A DNA stretch of 64,000 nucleotides from Changchengzhania lutea (GTDB taxonomy: Bacteria; Bacteroidota; Bacteroidia; Flavobacteriales; Flavobacteriaceae), in assembly GCF_006974145.1 (NCBI RefSeq), contig NZ_CP039456.1:124001-188000 (forward strand), in the 5' to 3' direction. The notes beneath the pieces were generated by a model that did not search any database, had not been told where the DNA came from, and saw only the letters and a program-made list of their open reading frames with translations. Shown here in pieces: positions 36,220 through 46,468 of this stretch (positions are counted from its first letter, which is position 1; the number at the start of each line of letters is the position of its first letter). A program made the translations under genes and the position numbers.

Positions 36220-38967
36220 ATGAAAACAAATTTTGCACTATTTCTATTCTGTTTATTTGCTCTAAGTTGCCTTGGACAAAACGAGGCCTCCAATTGGTAC
36301 TTTGGAGAAAATGCCGGTATTAATTTTAATATTTTCACAGGTGCAGTTACAGCTCTAAATGACGGACAAATTAATACCCGTGAAGGTTGTGCTTCCATTT
36401 CAGATTCCAATGGGGAGTTATTATTTTACACCGATGGGCAAACGGTATATAACCGAACTCATAGTATTATGCAAAACGGAAATGGTCTGCTGGGAGATGA
36501 ATCTAGTACGCAATCGGCCATTGTAGTGCCAAAACCAAATGACCCTGACATCTATTATATTTTCACCGTGGGTTCTAATCAAACCAATACCGGACTTAAT
36601 TATTCAGTTGTCGATATGTCCTCAAATTCAGGACTTGGAGGAGTTCAAAATAAAAACGTTAATTTATTATCTAAAAGTGCTGAAAAAATATCAGCTGTGG
36701 TTAAAGATTGTGACACCAGATCAATATGGGTAATTACCTTTGGAAACTCTAGCGGCACGCAGAACTTTCCAGTAGACACTTTTTACGCTTATGAAATAAA
36801 CGAGACTGGCGTAAAAACAACTCCAATTAAATCAACATTTAACCTTAACATTACAGATGTTAGGGGGTACTTAAAATTGTCGCCAGATGGTTCAAAATTA
36901 GCCTGTGCTAATGTTGTTAGTGGCTTATACTTGTTTGGCTTTGATGCAGATACTGGAACAGTAACCAATTCCCAAAGATTACAAATTCAAGATCAAAACG
37001 ACAAACCGTACGGCATTGAGTTTTCTCCAGACAGCAAAAAACTTTATGTCACTTCAACAAACGATTATTTTAATAGAGATGATGCCAGTCAGAATAATAA
37101 ACCTGAAAACCATTTCGCAGTGTTACTGCAGTATGATTTAACTGTTGCTGATGTGAGTAACAGTATGCGTGTTTTAGACAGGCGTAATAATTACCGGGGT
37201 GCACTTCAGTTGGGACCGAACGGAAAGATTTATAGGTCTCTAAGTCTTACTTATGATAAAGGTTTTACGGGTCTAGGCGTTATTAACAATCCAAATGAAT
37301 TAGGTACTGCAGCATCTTATGAGCATAATGCCATATTCCTAGACGGCAATAATTCTACCCAAGGCTTACCACCTTTTATTGCTTCATTTTTTAATCAACA
37401 AATTGATATTATTGGAAATGGAAGTGATACGTCATTCTTAGCACTATGTGAAGGAGAAGAATATACGCTTGTTGCCGAAAAAATTCTTGGTGCAACTTAT
37501 ATTTGGACTCAAGACGGAAAGGGTTTATCTGAGTCTGATTTCGATTTGTTAATTTCAGAAAGTGGTACATACAAAGTTGTTATTGAACCTCCAGGAAATA
37601 CTATTACCAATGATTGCGGATTTCCACAAGGGGAAGCAAGGGTCGAAGTTTATGAATATCCAGACGCAGTGGATTCCTCTCTCTTTCAATGTGATTTAGA
37701 CCTTAGCACTGTTGGTATTACGACTTATAATTTAAATGAAGCGACTGAAATTATCACTACAGACTTAACAGATAGAACTGTAACATATTATTTTAATGAA
37801 GATGATGCTATTGCTGGGATTAACTCTATTCCGAATATTGACGCTTTTGAAAATAACATTCCTAATCAAGTCATATTTGCTCGTGTTATGGGTGATATTA
37901 GCGGGTGTTTTAGCACAGCAAGTCTTACTTTAGGAATAAGTCAAGCAACTGTGGCTAATTATGTTGCACAACCTATTTGCGACGAGATTGATTCTCCCGA
38001 TGGTATTAACACATTCGACTTAAAAGCTTATTCATCTGAAATAATTGCATCACTTTTAATTCCTGATACCGATTTAGGAGTGAATTATTATAAAACCTTT
38101 GATGACGCACTATTAGAACAAAATGAAATTGAAATTTATGAAAACACTAACCCCTATTCACAGGTTATTTATTTTCGTATAGAAAATGTGAATACCAATA
38201 ATTGTTATGGTATAAATGAAATGCAATTAAAAATAGAAACACTGCCAGAGATTATTGAAGAAGAAACTAGTTATTACTGCCTTAATAAATACCCAAAACC
38301 AATAACTCTCAACGCAAGTATTATTAATGGATCATCAAGTGATTTTACATACGATTGGTCCACTGGAGAAACTTCATATGAAATATTAATTAATGAACCT
38401 GGTATGTATACAGTACAAGTGACTGATGAAAAAGGGTGTACTAATATTAGAAACATTGCAGTAGAATCATCTAATATTGCCGAATTTAATAGTATTGAAA
38501 TTGTTGATGCTTCAGAAAACAATAGTATTACCATCATAGTATCCAACGAAGGCGTTTACGAATTTGCCTTATTTAAAAAAGACCAGCTTTATTCGCCATT
38601 TCAAACTAGTAATGTTTTTAAAAATGTATCCCCTGGAATTTATAATATTCAAGTTAGAGATATTAAAGGAGGTTGTGGAGTGATTGACAAAACCATATCC
38701 GTCATAGGATTCCCAAAATATTTTACACCCAATAACGATGGCGTAAACGATACTTGGAACGTTTTTGGTTTATCAAGAGAGGTTCAGCCCAATTCAAAGA
38801 TATTCATTTATAACCGTTTCGGTCAATTATTGAAACAACTCGATCCATTAGGAACAGGTTGGGATGGCACCTTTAATGGAAACCCGCTTCCAACAGATGA
38901 TTATTGGTTTTCAGTAACTCTACAAGACGGTCGAACGTTTAAAAGCCATTTTACGTTAAAACTTTAA
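36220..38967 (+). CDS. T9SS type-B surface protein with N-terminal propeller-like domain
   Basis: 915 residues. Signal peptide ends CLGQ. Residues about 22-390 resemble a beta-propeller (NWYFGENAGINFN, GELLFYTDGQTVYN, YGIEFSPDSKKLYVTS). Two copies of the Asp-rich module follow (starts QCDLDLSTVG and ICDEIDSPDGINTFDL, spaced ~98 residues), then an Ig-like domain with LCLN-type YYCLNKYPKPITL and YDWSTGETSYEI. The last 85 residues are the type-B gliding-motility C-terminal domain (FPKYFTPNNDGVNDTW, IYNRFGQLLKQL, GWDGTFNG, PTDDYWF), which directs export by the type IX system to the cell surface. Confidence 0.88.
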   Translation: MKTNFALFLFCLFALSCLGQNEASNWYFGENAGINFNIFTGAVTALNDGQINTREGCASISDSNGELLFYTDGQTVYNRTHSIMQNGNGLLGDESSTQSAIVVPKPNDPDIYYIFTVGSNQTNTGLNYSVVDMSSNSGLGGVQNKNVNLLSKSAEKISAVVKDCDTRSIWVITFGNSSGTQNFPVDTFYAYEINETGVKTTPIKSTFNLNITDVRGYLKLSPDGSKLACANVVSGLYLFGFDADTGTVTNSQRLQIQDQNDKPYGIEFSPDSKKLYVTSTNDYFNRDDASQNNKPENHFAVLLQYDLTVADVSNSMRVLDRRNNYRGALQLGPNGKIYRSLSLTYDKGFTGLGVINNPNELGTAASYEHNAIFLDGNNSTQGLPPFIASFFNQQIDIIGNGSDTSFLALCEGEEYTLVAEKILGATYIWTQDGKGLSESDFDLLISESGTYKVVIEPPGNTITNDCGFPQGEARVEVYEYPDAVDSSLFQCDLDLSTVGITTYNLNEATEIITTDLTDRTVTYYFNEDDAIAGINSIPNIDAFENNIPNQVIFARVMGDISGCFSTASLTLGISQATVANYVAQPICDEIDSPDGINTFDLKAYSSEIIASLLIPDTDLGVNYYKTFDDALLEQNEIEIYENTNPYSQVIYFRIENVNTNNCYGINEMQLKIETLPEIIEEETSYYCLNKYPKPITLNASIINGSSSDFTYDWSTGETSYEILINEPGMYTVQVTDEKGCTNIRNIAVESSNIAEFNSIEIVDASENNSITIIVSNEGVYEFALFKKDQLYSPFQTSNVFKNVSPGIYNIQVRDIKGGCGVIDKTISVIGFPKYFTPNNDGVNDTWNVFGLSREVQPNSKIFIYNRFGQLLKQLDPLGTGWDGTFNGNPLPTDDYWFSVTLQDGRTFKSHFTLKL

Positions 38968-38972
38968 TCAAT

Positions 38973-41420
38973 TTGAAAAAACATACGAGCTTCATAATTT
39001 CATTTTTTTTGTTTCTGTCTGGTATTGTAATTTATGCGCAACAACCAACAGATTGTATTGAATCCGTAACCGTTTGTGGAAATAGCAACGTTAACTTAGA
39101 TGTAAATGGGATAGGCACACAAGAATTAAGTGGTTCAAATACCTGTTCAAGTCAAGAAAATAATAGTGTTTGGCTCAAAATGACATTAGTAACTAGTGGC
39201 ACATTAGGGTTTACGCTCACTCCAAATAGTTCTGCTATTACTGAAGATTATGATTTTTTCGTATTTGGTCCAAACGTCCCTTGTAACAATATTGGACAAG
39301 CCATAAGGTGTTCCACAACAAACCCGCAGGCTGCAGGGCAAGGTAATAACTTAACAGGAATGAACGCAAGTTCGTCCGATACCTCCGAAGGGCCTGGACC
39401 AGATGGAGATAGTTTTGTAAGATGGCTAGACGTTCAAGCTGGTGAAACATACTATATCGTTATTGATAGGCCTATTGGCAATAGCCCATTTACTTTAGAT
39501 TGGACTGGTACTTCAGAATTCTCAACCCCGCCCATAGATGAATCTAGTGTGTCACCGGAACCTATAAATTTAGAAAGCTGTGATGTTTTTGCACCCTTCG
39601 ATAATGGTTTTACGGAATTTGATTTAAACCAGAATACCAATCCAATTATTGGGTCGCAGACCGATGTTGTGGTCACTTACCACGCAACAGAGAGTGATGC
39701 CAACATCGGAATCAACCCATTAAGCAGTCCCTATTTAAATAAAGAGAATCCACAAATTATTTATACCAGAATAACGAATTCCATTACAGGTTGTTTTGAA
39801 CTCACCAATTTTGAGTTAAGTGTAAACATAGGTCCAGAAATTAAAACGCCTCAACCTTATTCTATTTGTGATAATGCAGATGATGGGGACAGAAACAATG
39901 GGCGGGTTACTTTCGATTTAACAACAAGACAGATTGAGATTTTAAACGGGCTAGATGCTGCTGATTATAATTTTTCCTATTATACACTATTGGCTGATGC
40001 TGAAATAAAGAATGCTCCATTACCGAACCCATATTATAATAACATTCCATTTTTGGAACAAATATTTGTAAGAGTTGAAGATGTTCTTAATCCAGATTGT
40101 AATACCATTACAACATTAGATTTAGTAGTAAATATAAATCCCGAGGCTTTCGATGCCAATTTGGTGCAATGCGATGAGGACGGTGTAATTGACGGAATTA
40201 CTATTTTTAACCTTAATGAAGCAGACGAAATTCTTACAGGAGGTATCCCAAATAGATACACAAGATTTTATTCAGACTCTGCTAAAACTAATGAGATTGA
40301 TGGCAGCAGTTATGTAAATAAGTCTGCATTTCAAATTATTTATGTTGATGTTGTCAATGAGGATACGGGTTGCAGTACGTCTTCAGAATTACGCTTAGAA
40401 GTGAGTCTAACGGATTCAGTTGATGCACAATTAACGGAATGCGATGATGACGGAATAGAGGATGGATTTTACAAATTCGATTTAACTAATGCCGAAAGTT
40501 TTATAATTGAAGGCCTACCCTCAGGTTTAAATGTATCTTATTTTGAAAGTTATGAAGAAGCCCTTTTGGAAGTGAACAATTTGAGTAGATTATTCACAAA
40601 TACTAAGCCTTACCTACAAACAATTTTTGCCAGAGTAGAAAATGTAAATGATTGTTATGGTATTAGTGAATTGGATTTAGTGGTTAACGAACTTCCAAAT
40701 ATTTTAGTGGAAGAAATTAGCTATTATTGTTTAAATACGTTTCCAGAACCTATAACGCTTGATGCGGCGCTCATTGATGAAGATCAAAGCAATTACCAAT
40801 ACAATTGGTCTAATGGTTCTACAACTTACGACATTCAAATTAACACAGCAGGCACCTACTCGGTTGTGGTAACTAATGGCAATAATTGCTCGAAAGAAAG
40901 AATTATTGTGGTGGAAGACTCAAACATAGCTACTTTTGAAAATATTGATATTATTGACGCGGCAGAAAATAATACCATTACTGTATTTGTTTCCGGTGAA
41001 GGCATTTATGAATATAGACTACTTGATGAAAATAATGTAGTCTCTGAGCCATATCAAAGTGACAATGTATTTGAAAATGTGATCCCTGGAATTTATACCG
41101 TTTCCGTTAGAGATATTAAAAATAACTGTGGTACGGTAAATAAGGCTTTATCTGTCATTGGGTTTCCAAAATACTTTACGCCTAACAACGATGGCATTAA
41201 TGATACATGGCAAGTCTATGGCATTTCAAGCATGTTTCAACCAAATTCTAAAATATTGATTTTTAATAGGTTTGGAAAACTGCTAAAGGAGATTAATCCA
41301 ACTGGAGAAGGATGGAATGGTATGATTAATAACAAAGTTTTACCAAGTGATGATTATTGGTTTTCCATTGTGTTACAAGATGGCAGAATATTTAAGGGTC
41401 ATTTTACGTTAAAGGTCTAA
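38973..41420 (+). CDS. T9SS type-B surface protein, four Asp-rich modules
   Basis: 815 residues from a TTG start at 38973, five bases after the previous stop; the signal peptide ends GIVIYAQ. Residues about 20-180 are a beta domain typical of T9SS proteins (NTCSSQENNSVWLKM, DSFVRWLDVQAGETYYIVID). Four modules follow (SCDVFAPFDN, ICDNADDGDRNN, QCDEDGVIDGITIFNL, ECDDDGIEDGFYKFDL), then an Ig-like domain and the type-B C-terminal domain. The last 260 residues are closely similar to those of the 915-residue neighbour (shared VIGFPKYFTPNNDG, GHFTLK), indicating duplication. A surface location is expected; adhesion is only inferred. Confidence 0.88.
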   Translation: MKKHTSFIISFFLFLSGIVIYAQQPTDCIESVTVCGNSNVNLDVNGIGTQELSGSNTCSSQENNSVWLKMTLVTSGTLGFTLTPNSSAITEDYDFFVFGPNVPCNNIGQAIRCSTTNPQAAGQGNNLTGMNASSSDTSEGPGPDGDSFVRWLDVQAGETYYIVIDRPIGNSPFTLDWTGTSEFSTPPIDESSVSPEPINLESCDVFAPFDNGFTEFDLNQNTNPIIGSQTDVVVTYHATESDANIGINPLSSPYLNKENPQIIYTRITNSITGCFELTNFELSVNIGPEIKTPQPYSICDNADDGDRNNGRVTFDLTTRQIEILNGLDAADYNFSYYTLLADAEIKNAPLPNPYYNNIPFLEQIFVRVEDVLNPDCNTITTLDLVVNINPEAFDANLVQCDEDGVIDGITIFNLNEADEILTGGIPNRYTRFYSDSAKTNEIDGSSYVNKSAFQIIYVDVVNEDTGCSTSSELRLEVSLTDSVDAQLTECDDDGIEDGFYKFDLTNAESFIIEGLPSGLNVSYFESYEEALLEVNNLSRLFTNTKPYLQTIFARVENVNDCYGISELDLVVNELPNILVEEISYYCLNTFPEPITLDAALIDEDQSNYQYNWSNGSTTYDIQINTAGTYSVVVTNGNNCSKERIIVVEDSNIATFENIDIIDAAENNTITVFVSGEGIYEYRLLDENNVVSEPYQSDNVFENVIPGIYTVSVRDIKNNCGTVNKALSVIGFPKYFTPNNDGINDTWQVYGISSMFQPNSKILIFNRFGKLLKEINPTGEGWNGMINNKVLPSDDYWFSIVLQDGRIFKGHFTLKV

Positions 41421-41563
41421 TTATTTAACAATTGATTCATAAATAACCGCATTTTAACCGATTTATTTTGCAGTTCGTCTGAAATAGCTTTACTTTTCAA
41501 ATGAATTTAACCTGAATGATAAAATTTGTAAAAGCAAATTTATAGAAATGACACCTACATGCT

Positions 41564-44500
41564 ATGACATTTAGAGCTTATATTATTTTAATAGTGCTCC
41601 TTTTAAGCAAATGCATTTATTCGCAAGTTATAAATGTTGATGGTTCTATTGGTGTGCAGCCCCTAATAGAAAACAATCTGGTAGATGGCTGTGTGGAAAT
41701 AACAAATATTACCTCATCAATAAACGGCTCTGTAGATGGGTTGTCAAGTTTCGCATATTTTGAGAAGGGAAACTCAAATTTCCCTTTTGAGAGCGGTATT
41801 ATGTTATCAAGCGGAAACGCGCCTTCTGGAGGTAATAACCCCAATGTAAATGCTTTGGATGAAGGCACAACAAATTGGGGCACAGACCCAGATTTAGAGG
41901 CTGTCTTAGGCATAACTGGAACCGTAAATGCCACATCTATTGAATTTGATTTCGTATCAATTTCCAACCAAGTTCAGTTCAATTACCTCTTTGCCTCCGA
42001 AGAGTATTTCGATCTTAATCCCTGTAGTATTTCGGATAGTTTTGTGTTTCTTATTAAAGAAACTGGAAGTGCTGCACCCTATCAAAATTTGGCCGTTGTC
42101 CCTGGAACAAATATCCCAGTAAACACAAGAACTATTCACAACGATTTATCTCCAGCATGCGCAGCCGAAAACGAAGCCTATTTTGACGGTTATAATATTG
42201 GGGACACGAATTACAATGGAAGAACAACGGTGTTGTCAGCAGGAACGACCATTGTGCCGTACGTGCAGTATCATATTAAATTAGTGATTGCAGATGAAAA
42301 CGGAACCATTAAAGATTCGGCTGTCTTTATTGAAGGAAATAGCTTTAAAAATATAGATTTAGGTGAAGACATTTTAACATGTGATCCTTCTGTGCCTCTA
42401 GATGCTGATATTCAAAACCCTTTAGCTTCATATGCATGGTATTTAGACGGTGTGCTCATTCCTGGAGAAAACAATGCCACTTTAGATGCTGAAGAAAACG
42501 GAACTTACCGTGTGGAGGTTACGGTGCCTCTTAATAATTCTGACTGTACAGAGATAGATGAAATTAATGTCGTGGTTAGTTTTGAAGAACCGATGCCCAC
42601 AATTTCAGATTACTTATTATGTGATGATCCTAGCGCTGACCAAACTGAAGTTTTTAATTTAGCAACGAAAGATGGGGAAATCTCTCCTATCATTCCATTC
42701 ACTAATGGTTCTTTTACTTATCACCCTTCAGAAACAGATGCAAGAAACAACACAAATAGTATAACGACACCTTATCCTAACGTAACCAATCCACAATCCA
42801 TATTTGTAAGAGTAGATGATTTAGACAGCGACTGTTTTACCTATACGAGTTTTGATTTAATTGTAAATCAAGTGCCAATAGTTACCGCTCCCTCTCCCTT
42901 AGAAATATGCGACGGTGATGACTTACAGGATGGTTATACCTTAATAGATTTAACGCAAAAAGACGTAGAAGTTACAAGTGGATCTGCAAATTTAGTTGTT
43001 ACCTATCATTATACACAAGCTGATGCAGACACGGGATTAAATCCTATTGTATCGCCCTATGTAAACACCAATACGCCATCAGATACGGTTTATATAAGAG
43101 TGCTTGATACTCAAACTGGCTGTTTTAATACAACGTCCCTAGTCGTTGACATCACTAATAGTCCAGATGTCAATAGAGATGTTCAATTTATAGATGCTTG
43201 TGATGAAGATCAAGACGGCTTCGCAGCATTTGATTTAACACAAGTCATAGCCGATATTTTACAAGGCCTAACTGGCGTAACCAGAACATTCCACGAAACG
43301 TTTACCGATGCGCAAACGGGTGATAATCCTATCGCGAACGAAACAAATTATCAAAATATAAACCTGAACCAGCAAACGGTATATTTAAGGATTTTAGATG
43401 ATGTTACCGGTTGCGCTTCCGTTGTACCTTTTGAAATTCACACAAACTTATTACTTACCGGAACAGATACGGGTGATTTTGCGCTATGCGACACCAATGA
43501 TGATGAAAACGATACCTTAAAATTTAATTTAAATACCGTTGAATTATTTATTGCGAATGAGCTTCCTAATATTGAGGTTACGTTTTACGAAGAGGAGGAA
43601 GATAGGGATAATGAGGTAAATCCTGTGGATAAAACACAGTTATATGAAGCAACAAGTCCTACTACTTTGTACATTTCCATAACCAATGGTGCTTGTACTG
43701 AAGTCTCTGAAATTAGATTAATAGTTAATCCCATTCTACTTTTCAATCCTGTAGACCCTGTGCCCTATTGTGATAATGATGAGGATGGCATTGTTAACAT
43801 AGATTTCACTTTATTGGACGACCGTATAACAAATGGAAATACCAATTTTGAAGTGCGCTACTACCCCACACAAATAGATGCCGAAAATGACACAAACCAA
43901 TACCCGCCATCTTATGAAAATTCTGATCCTCTAGAACCCGTATTTGCTAAAATCGTCAATTTAGATACGGGTTGCTCTACTATCAATTCTTTTCAAATTG
44001 AAATTATTCCAGCGCCTGCAGCTATATCGCCTACCCCAATATTTATATGTGATGATGACCAAGATGGAGTTTCAACTATCAATTTAGAAGATAAATTATT
44101 CGAAATAGTTTCAACAACATCCAATGTTAATATTGATTTCTACACATCGTTTATAAATGCCGAAACGGAGACTGACCCAATTCCTAATCCTACCACTTAT
44201 ATTGCCAATACACAAGATATTTTCGTGCGTGTTGAAAATGACGATACCTTGAAATGTTTTAATATCGTGACCTTAAATATTTTCGTAAATACCTTACCCC
44301 AATTTGATACCATTAGTAATTTTCAAATCTGTCAAAATACAGGCAGTAATGTCGCAGACTTTTTATTAGTTGAAAAAGATACTGAAATACTAAATGACCA
44401 AACTGGAAAAGAAGTCTATTATTTCGAAAATGAAAGCGATGCACTTAATGGTAATTTAAGTAATGCCATAGATAAAAACGAAAATTATAGAAATACATCA

Positions 44501-46441
44501 AGCCCTCAAACAATCTATGTTAGGGCTGAGAACACTACAGATTCTGGCTGTTTCAATACAACATCTTTCATATTACAAGTGTCGCCAGACCCTGTTTATA
44601 ATAATCCCACACCATTTTTTGTTTGTGATGACAGTTCTAATGACGGGGTTAGTGTCTTTGATTTTAATGAAAAGATTGCTGAAATTGAAGCAGGATCAAC
44701 TGATTTACTAAACATTTCGTTTCATGAAACCTTATCAAAAGCAGAAAACAATCTTGATGCTCTCGATACTACTTATACCAATATTACGAACCCACAGACC
44801 GTGTATGTGCGTATTGAAAGTGATGATTCGCTGTGTTATGTTGTAGAAGAATTGGATATCAATATTATTGCAGCACCAGATATTACAGAAGCATCACCAC
44901 TTGTGCTGTGTGATGATGGTTATGACGGATCGGTGAGTTTCAACTTAGAAAATGCAGACTTTCAAATTCTTGATCGTATCCAAACAAACCTTAGCGTTCA
45001 TTATTATACAAATTTTGAAGACATCAATCAAGAAGATGGTTTAGACAATACTAATCAAATTCCAGATCCAACAAATTATATATCTAATTCCGCCACAGTT
45101 TGGATTAAGGTACTTCAAAATCAGTCAAGTTGTTTTAGCGTTATCCCTTTGGAATTGCAAGTAAATCTGCCTCCAGAATTCAATGCCATAAGCACTATTC
45201 CTATTTGTGATAATGATACAAACACCTTCGATCTAAATGAAATAAATCCACTTATTGTCGATGATTTATCCGTGGTCAATATTTCTTATCATGACACACA
45301 AACTGATGCCGATGATAATATTAACCCATTGGCGAATACCTATAACTATACAACTAATAACCATATTATTTTTATTAGAATTGCCTATGCGGAAACAGGC
45401 TGTCCCATTACCACCTCTTTTAATCTGGTAATAAACGAAAATCCAATAGCAAACCAACCACCAGATTTAACTGATTGTGATGATAATTTCGATGGTGCGC
45501 TTGAGTTTGATTTATCGGTTAATTCAAATGCGGTCATTGGTTCTCAAACCGAAAATCTATCGGTTACTTATTACAGTAGTTTTAACAACGCTTTTGATGC
45601 TGAAAACCCACTAAGCAATTCGCACGCTGCATTTAACGGTGAAAATGTATTTGTTCGAATAGAAAATAATGACACGGGTTGTTTTGATATTACTGATTTC
45701 ACCATTTTTGTAGACCCGCTGCCAGTGATACCTATTAATGATATAGTCCCGTTATGTCTTAATGATTTGCCACTAATTATAAATGCTGATACAGGTATCC
45801 TTGGAGAAACTTACTCGTGGTCTACAACTGTTAATCCTAGAGTAGATAATTCCACATTGTCAGAAATACAAATAGAACCTACAGAATTGGGTGAATATTC
45901 TATTACCGTGACATCACCAGAAGGCTGTCAATTCACTAAAAATTTTACGGTCATTGACTCTGAAGAGGCAACCATTAATTTTACAACTACTGTCGATTTC
46001 GCAGACCCAAATAGTATCACTGTGGATGTAAGTGGCATTGGTGATTATGTGTTTATTCTTGACGATGGGGAACCACAAACATCCAATGTATTTGAGAATG
46101 TCACCTTCGGTCTACATAACATAACTATCAGGGATTTAAATGGCTGTAAGGATATTATTGAAGAAGTAGTGGTTATTGATGTGCCTAAATTTGTAACCCC
46201 GAATAATGATGGTGCTTATGATAGGTGGCATATTGTTGGTATAGAGCAACTCCCAGGCACGGTTGTTTATATATATGATAGATATGGCAAGCTCCTCAAA
46301 ACCTTGCCTTCTACTTCAATGGGTTGGGACGGTACCTTCAATGGCTATAATATGCCAGCTGATGATTATTGGTTTCTCGCAAAAGTTAAAAAAGACGGTA
46401 CCGATTTTGATGTCAGAGGACATTTTTCACTAAAACGATAG
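41564..46441 (+). CDS. Giant T9SS type-B protein with choice-of-anchor L domain and 11 Asp-rich modules
   Basis: 1625 residues. After a signal peptide (ending KCIYSQ), residues about 25-260 form a choice-of-anchor L domain (SIEFDFVSISNQVQFNYLF, ASEEYFDLNPCSISDSF). An Ig-like stretch follows, then eleven tandem modules of ~95 residues between about residues 350 and 1390, each opening with a Cys-Asp-Asp-rich motif such as ICDDDQDGVSTINL. A final Ig-like domain (LCLNDLPLIINADTG) and the type-B C-terminal sorting domain (VPKFVTPNNDGAYDRWHI) close the protein. The Asp-rich starts look like calcium sites. Perfect arms AAATTTG / CAAATTT at 41522-41541 lie just upstream. Confidence 0.88.
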   Translation: MTFRAYIILIVLLLSKCIYSQVINVDGSIGVQPLIENNLVDGCVEITNITSSINGSVDGLSSFAYFEKGNSNFPFESGIMLSSGNAPSGGNNPNVNALDEGTTNWGTDPDLEAVLGITGTVNATSIEFDFVSISNQVQFNYLFASEEYFDLNPCSISDSFVFLIKETGSAAPYQNLAVVPGTNIPVNTRTIHNDLSPACAAENEAYFDGYNIGDTNYNGRTTVLSAGTTIVPYVQYHIKLVIADENGTIKDSAVFIEGNSFKNIDLGEDILTCDPSVPLDADIQNPLASYAWYLDGVLIPGENNATLDAEENGTYRVEVTVPLNNSDCTEIDEINVVVSFEEPMPTISDYLLCDDPSADQTEVFNLATKDGEISPIIPFTNGSFTYHPSETDARNNTNSITTPYPNVTNPQSIFVRVDDLDSDCFTYTSFDLIVNQVPIVTAPSPLEICDGDDLQDGYTLIDLTQKDVEVTSGSANLVVTYHYTQADADTGLNPIVSPYVNTNTPSDTVYIRVLDTQTGCFNTTSLVVDITNSPDVNRDVQFIDACDEDQDGFAAFDLTQVIADILQGLTGVTRTFHETFTDAQTGDNPIANETNYQNINLNQQTVYLRILDDVTGCASVVPFEIHTNLLLTGTDTGDFALCDTNDDENDTLKFNLNTVELFIANELPNIEVTFYEEEEDRDNEVNPVDKTQLYEATSPTTLYISITNGACTEVSEIRLIVNPILLFNPVDPVPYCDNDEDGIVNIDFTLLDDRITNGNTNFEVRYYPTQIDAENDTNQYPPSYENSDPLEPVFAKIVNLDTGCSTINSFQIEIIPAPAAISPTPIFICDDDQDGVSTINLEDKLFEIVSTTSNVNIDFYTSFINAETETDPIPNPTTYIANTQDIFVRVENDDTLKCFNIVTLNIFVNTLPQFDTISNFQICQNTGSNVADFLLVEKDTEILNDQTGKEVYYFENESDALNGNLSNAIDKNENYRNTSSPQTIYVRAENTTDSGCFNTTSFILQVSPDPVYNNPTPFFVCDDSSNDGVSVFDFNEKIAEIEAGSTDLLNISFHETLSKAENNLDALDTTYTNITNPQTVYVRIESDDSLCYVVEELDINIIAAPDITEASPLVLCDDGYDGSVSFNLENADFQILDRIQTNLSVHYYTNFEDINQEDGLDNTNQIPDPTNYISNSATVWIKVLQNQSSCFSVIPLELQVNLPPEFNAISTIPICDNDTNTFDLNEINPLIVDDLSVVNISYHDTQTDADDNINPLANTYNYTTNNHIIFIRIAYAETGCPITTSFNLVINENPIANQPPDLTDCDDNFDGALEFDLSVNSNAVIGSQTENLSVTYYSSFNNAFDAENPLSNSHAAFNGENVFVRIENNDTGCFDITDFTIFVDPLPVIPINDIVPLCLNDLPLIINADTGILGETYSWSTTVNPRVDNSTLSEIQIEPTELGEYSITVTSPEGCQFTKNFTVIDSEEATINFTTTVDFADPNSITVDVSGIGDYVFILDDGEPQTSNVFENVTFGLHNITIRDLNGCKDIIEEVVVIDVPKFVTPNNDGAYDRWHIVGIEQLPGTVVYIYDRYGKLLKTLPSTSMGWDGTFNGYNMPADDYWFLAKVKKDGTDFDVRGHFSLKR
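42614..45745 (+). repeat. Eleven tandem ~95-residue modules inside the 1625-residue T9SS protein
   Basis: Protein-level repeats start near bases 42614, 42902, 43196, 43481, 43762, 44046, 44326, 44619, 44909, 45205 and 45474, at spacings of about 270-296 bp. Each has the order: Cys-Asp-x-Asp opening with DG, FDL or INL strand, a helix-like segment, VxYY.T..DA, a Tyr-x-Asn loop, IYVRV, and TGCF before the next opening. DNA identity between copies is low, so the array is old rather than a recent expansion. Related modules occur in the two upstream proteins. Confidence 0.8.
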
Positions 46442-46456
46442 CATTTAATTTTTGCG

Positions 46457-46464
46457 TAATTTTG
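46457..46464 (+). promoter_or_regulatory. -7 promoter box abutting the uvrB start
   Basis: TAATTTTG matches TAnnTTTG and ends only four bases before the ATG of uvrB at 46469. No -33 TTTG was seen at the expected distance. Confidence 0.4.
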
Positions 46465-46468
46465 CATA

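Noticed and set aside
42614-45745. Regular ~285-bp periodicity taken as a DNA tandem repeat or CRISPR-like array
   Set aside because: The period exists at protein level only; DNA copies are strongly diverged and lie in one open frame.
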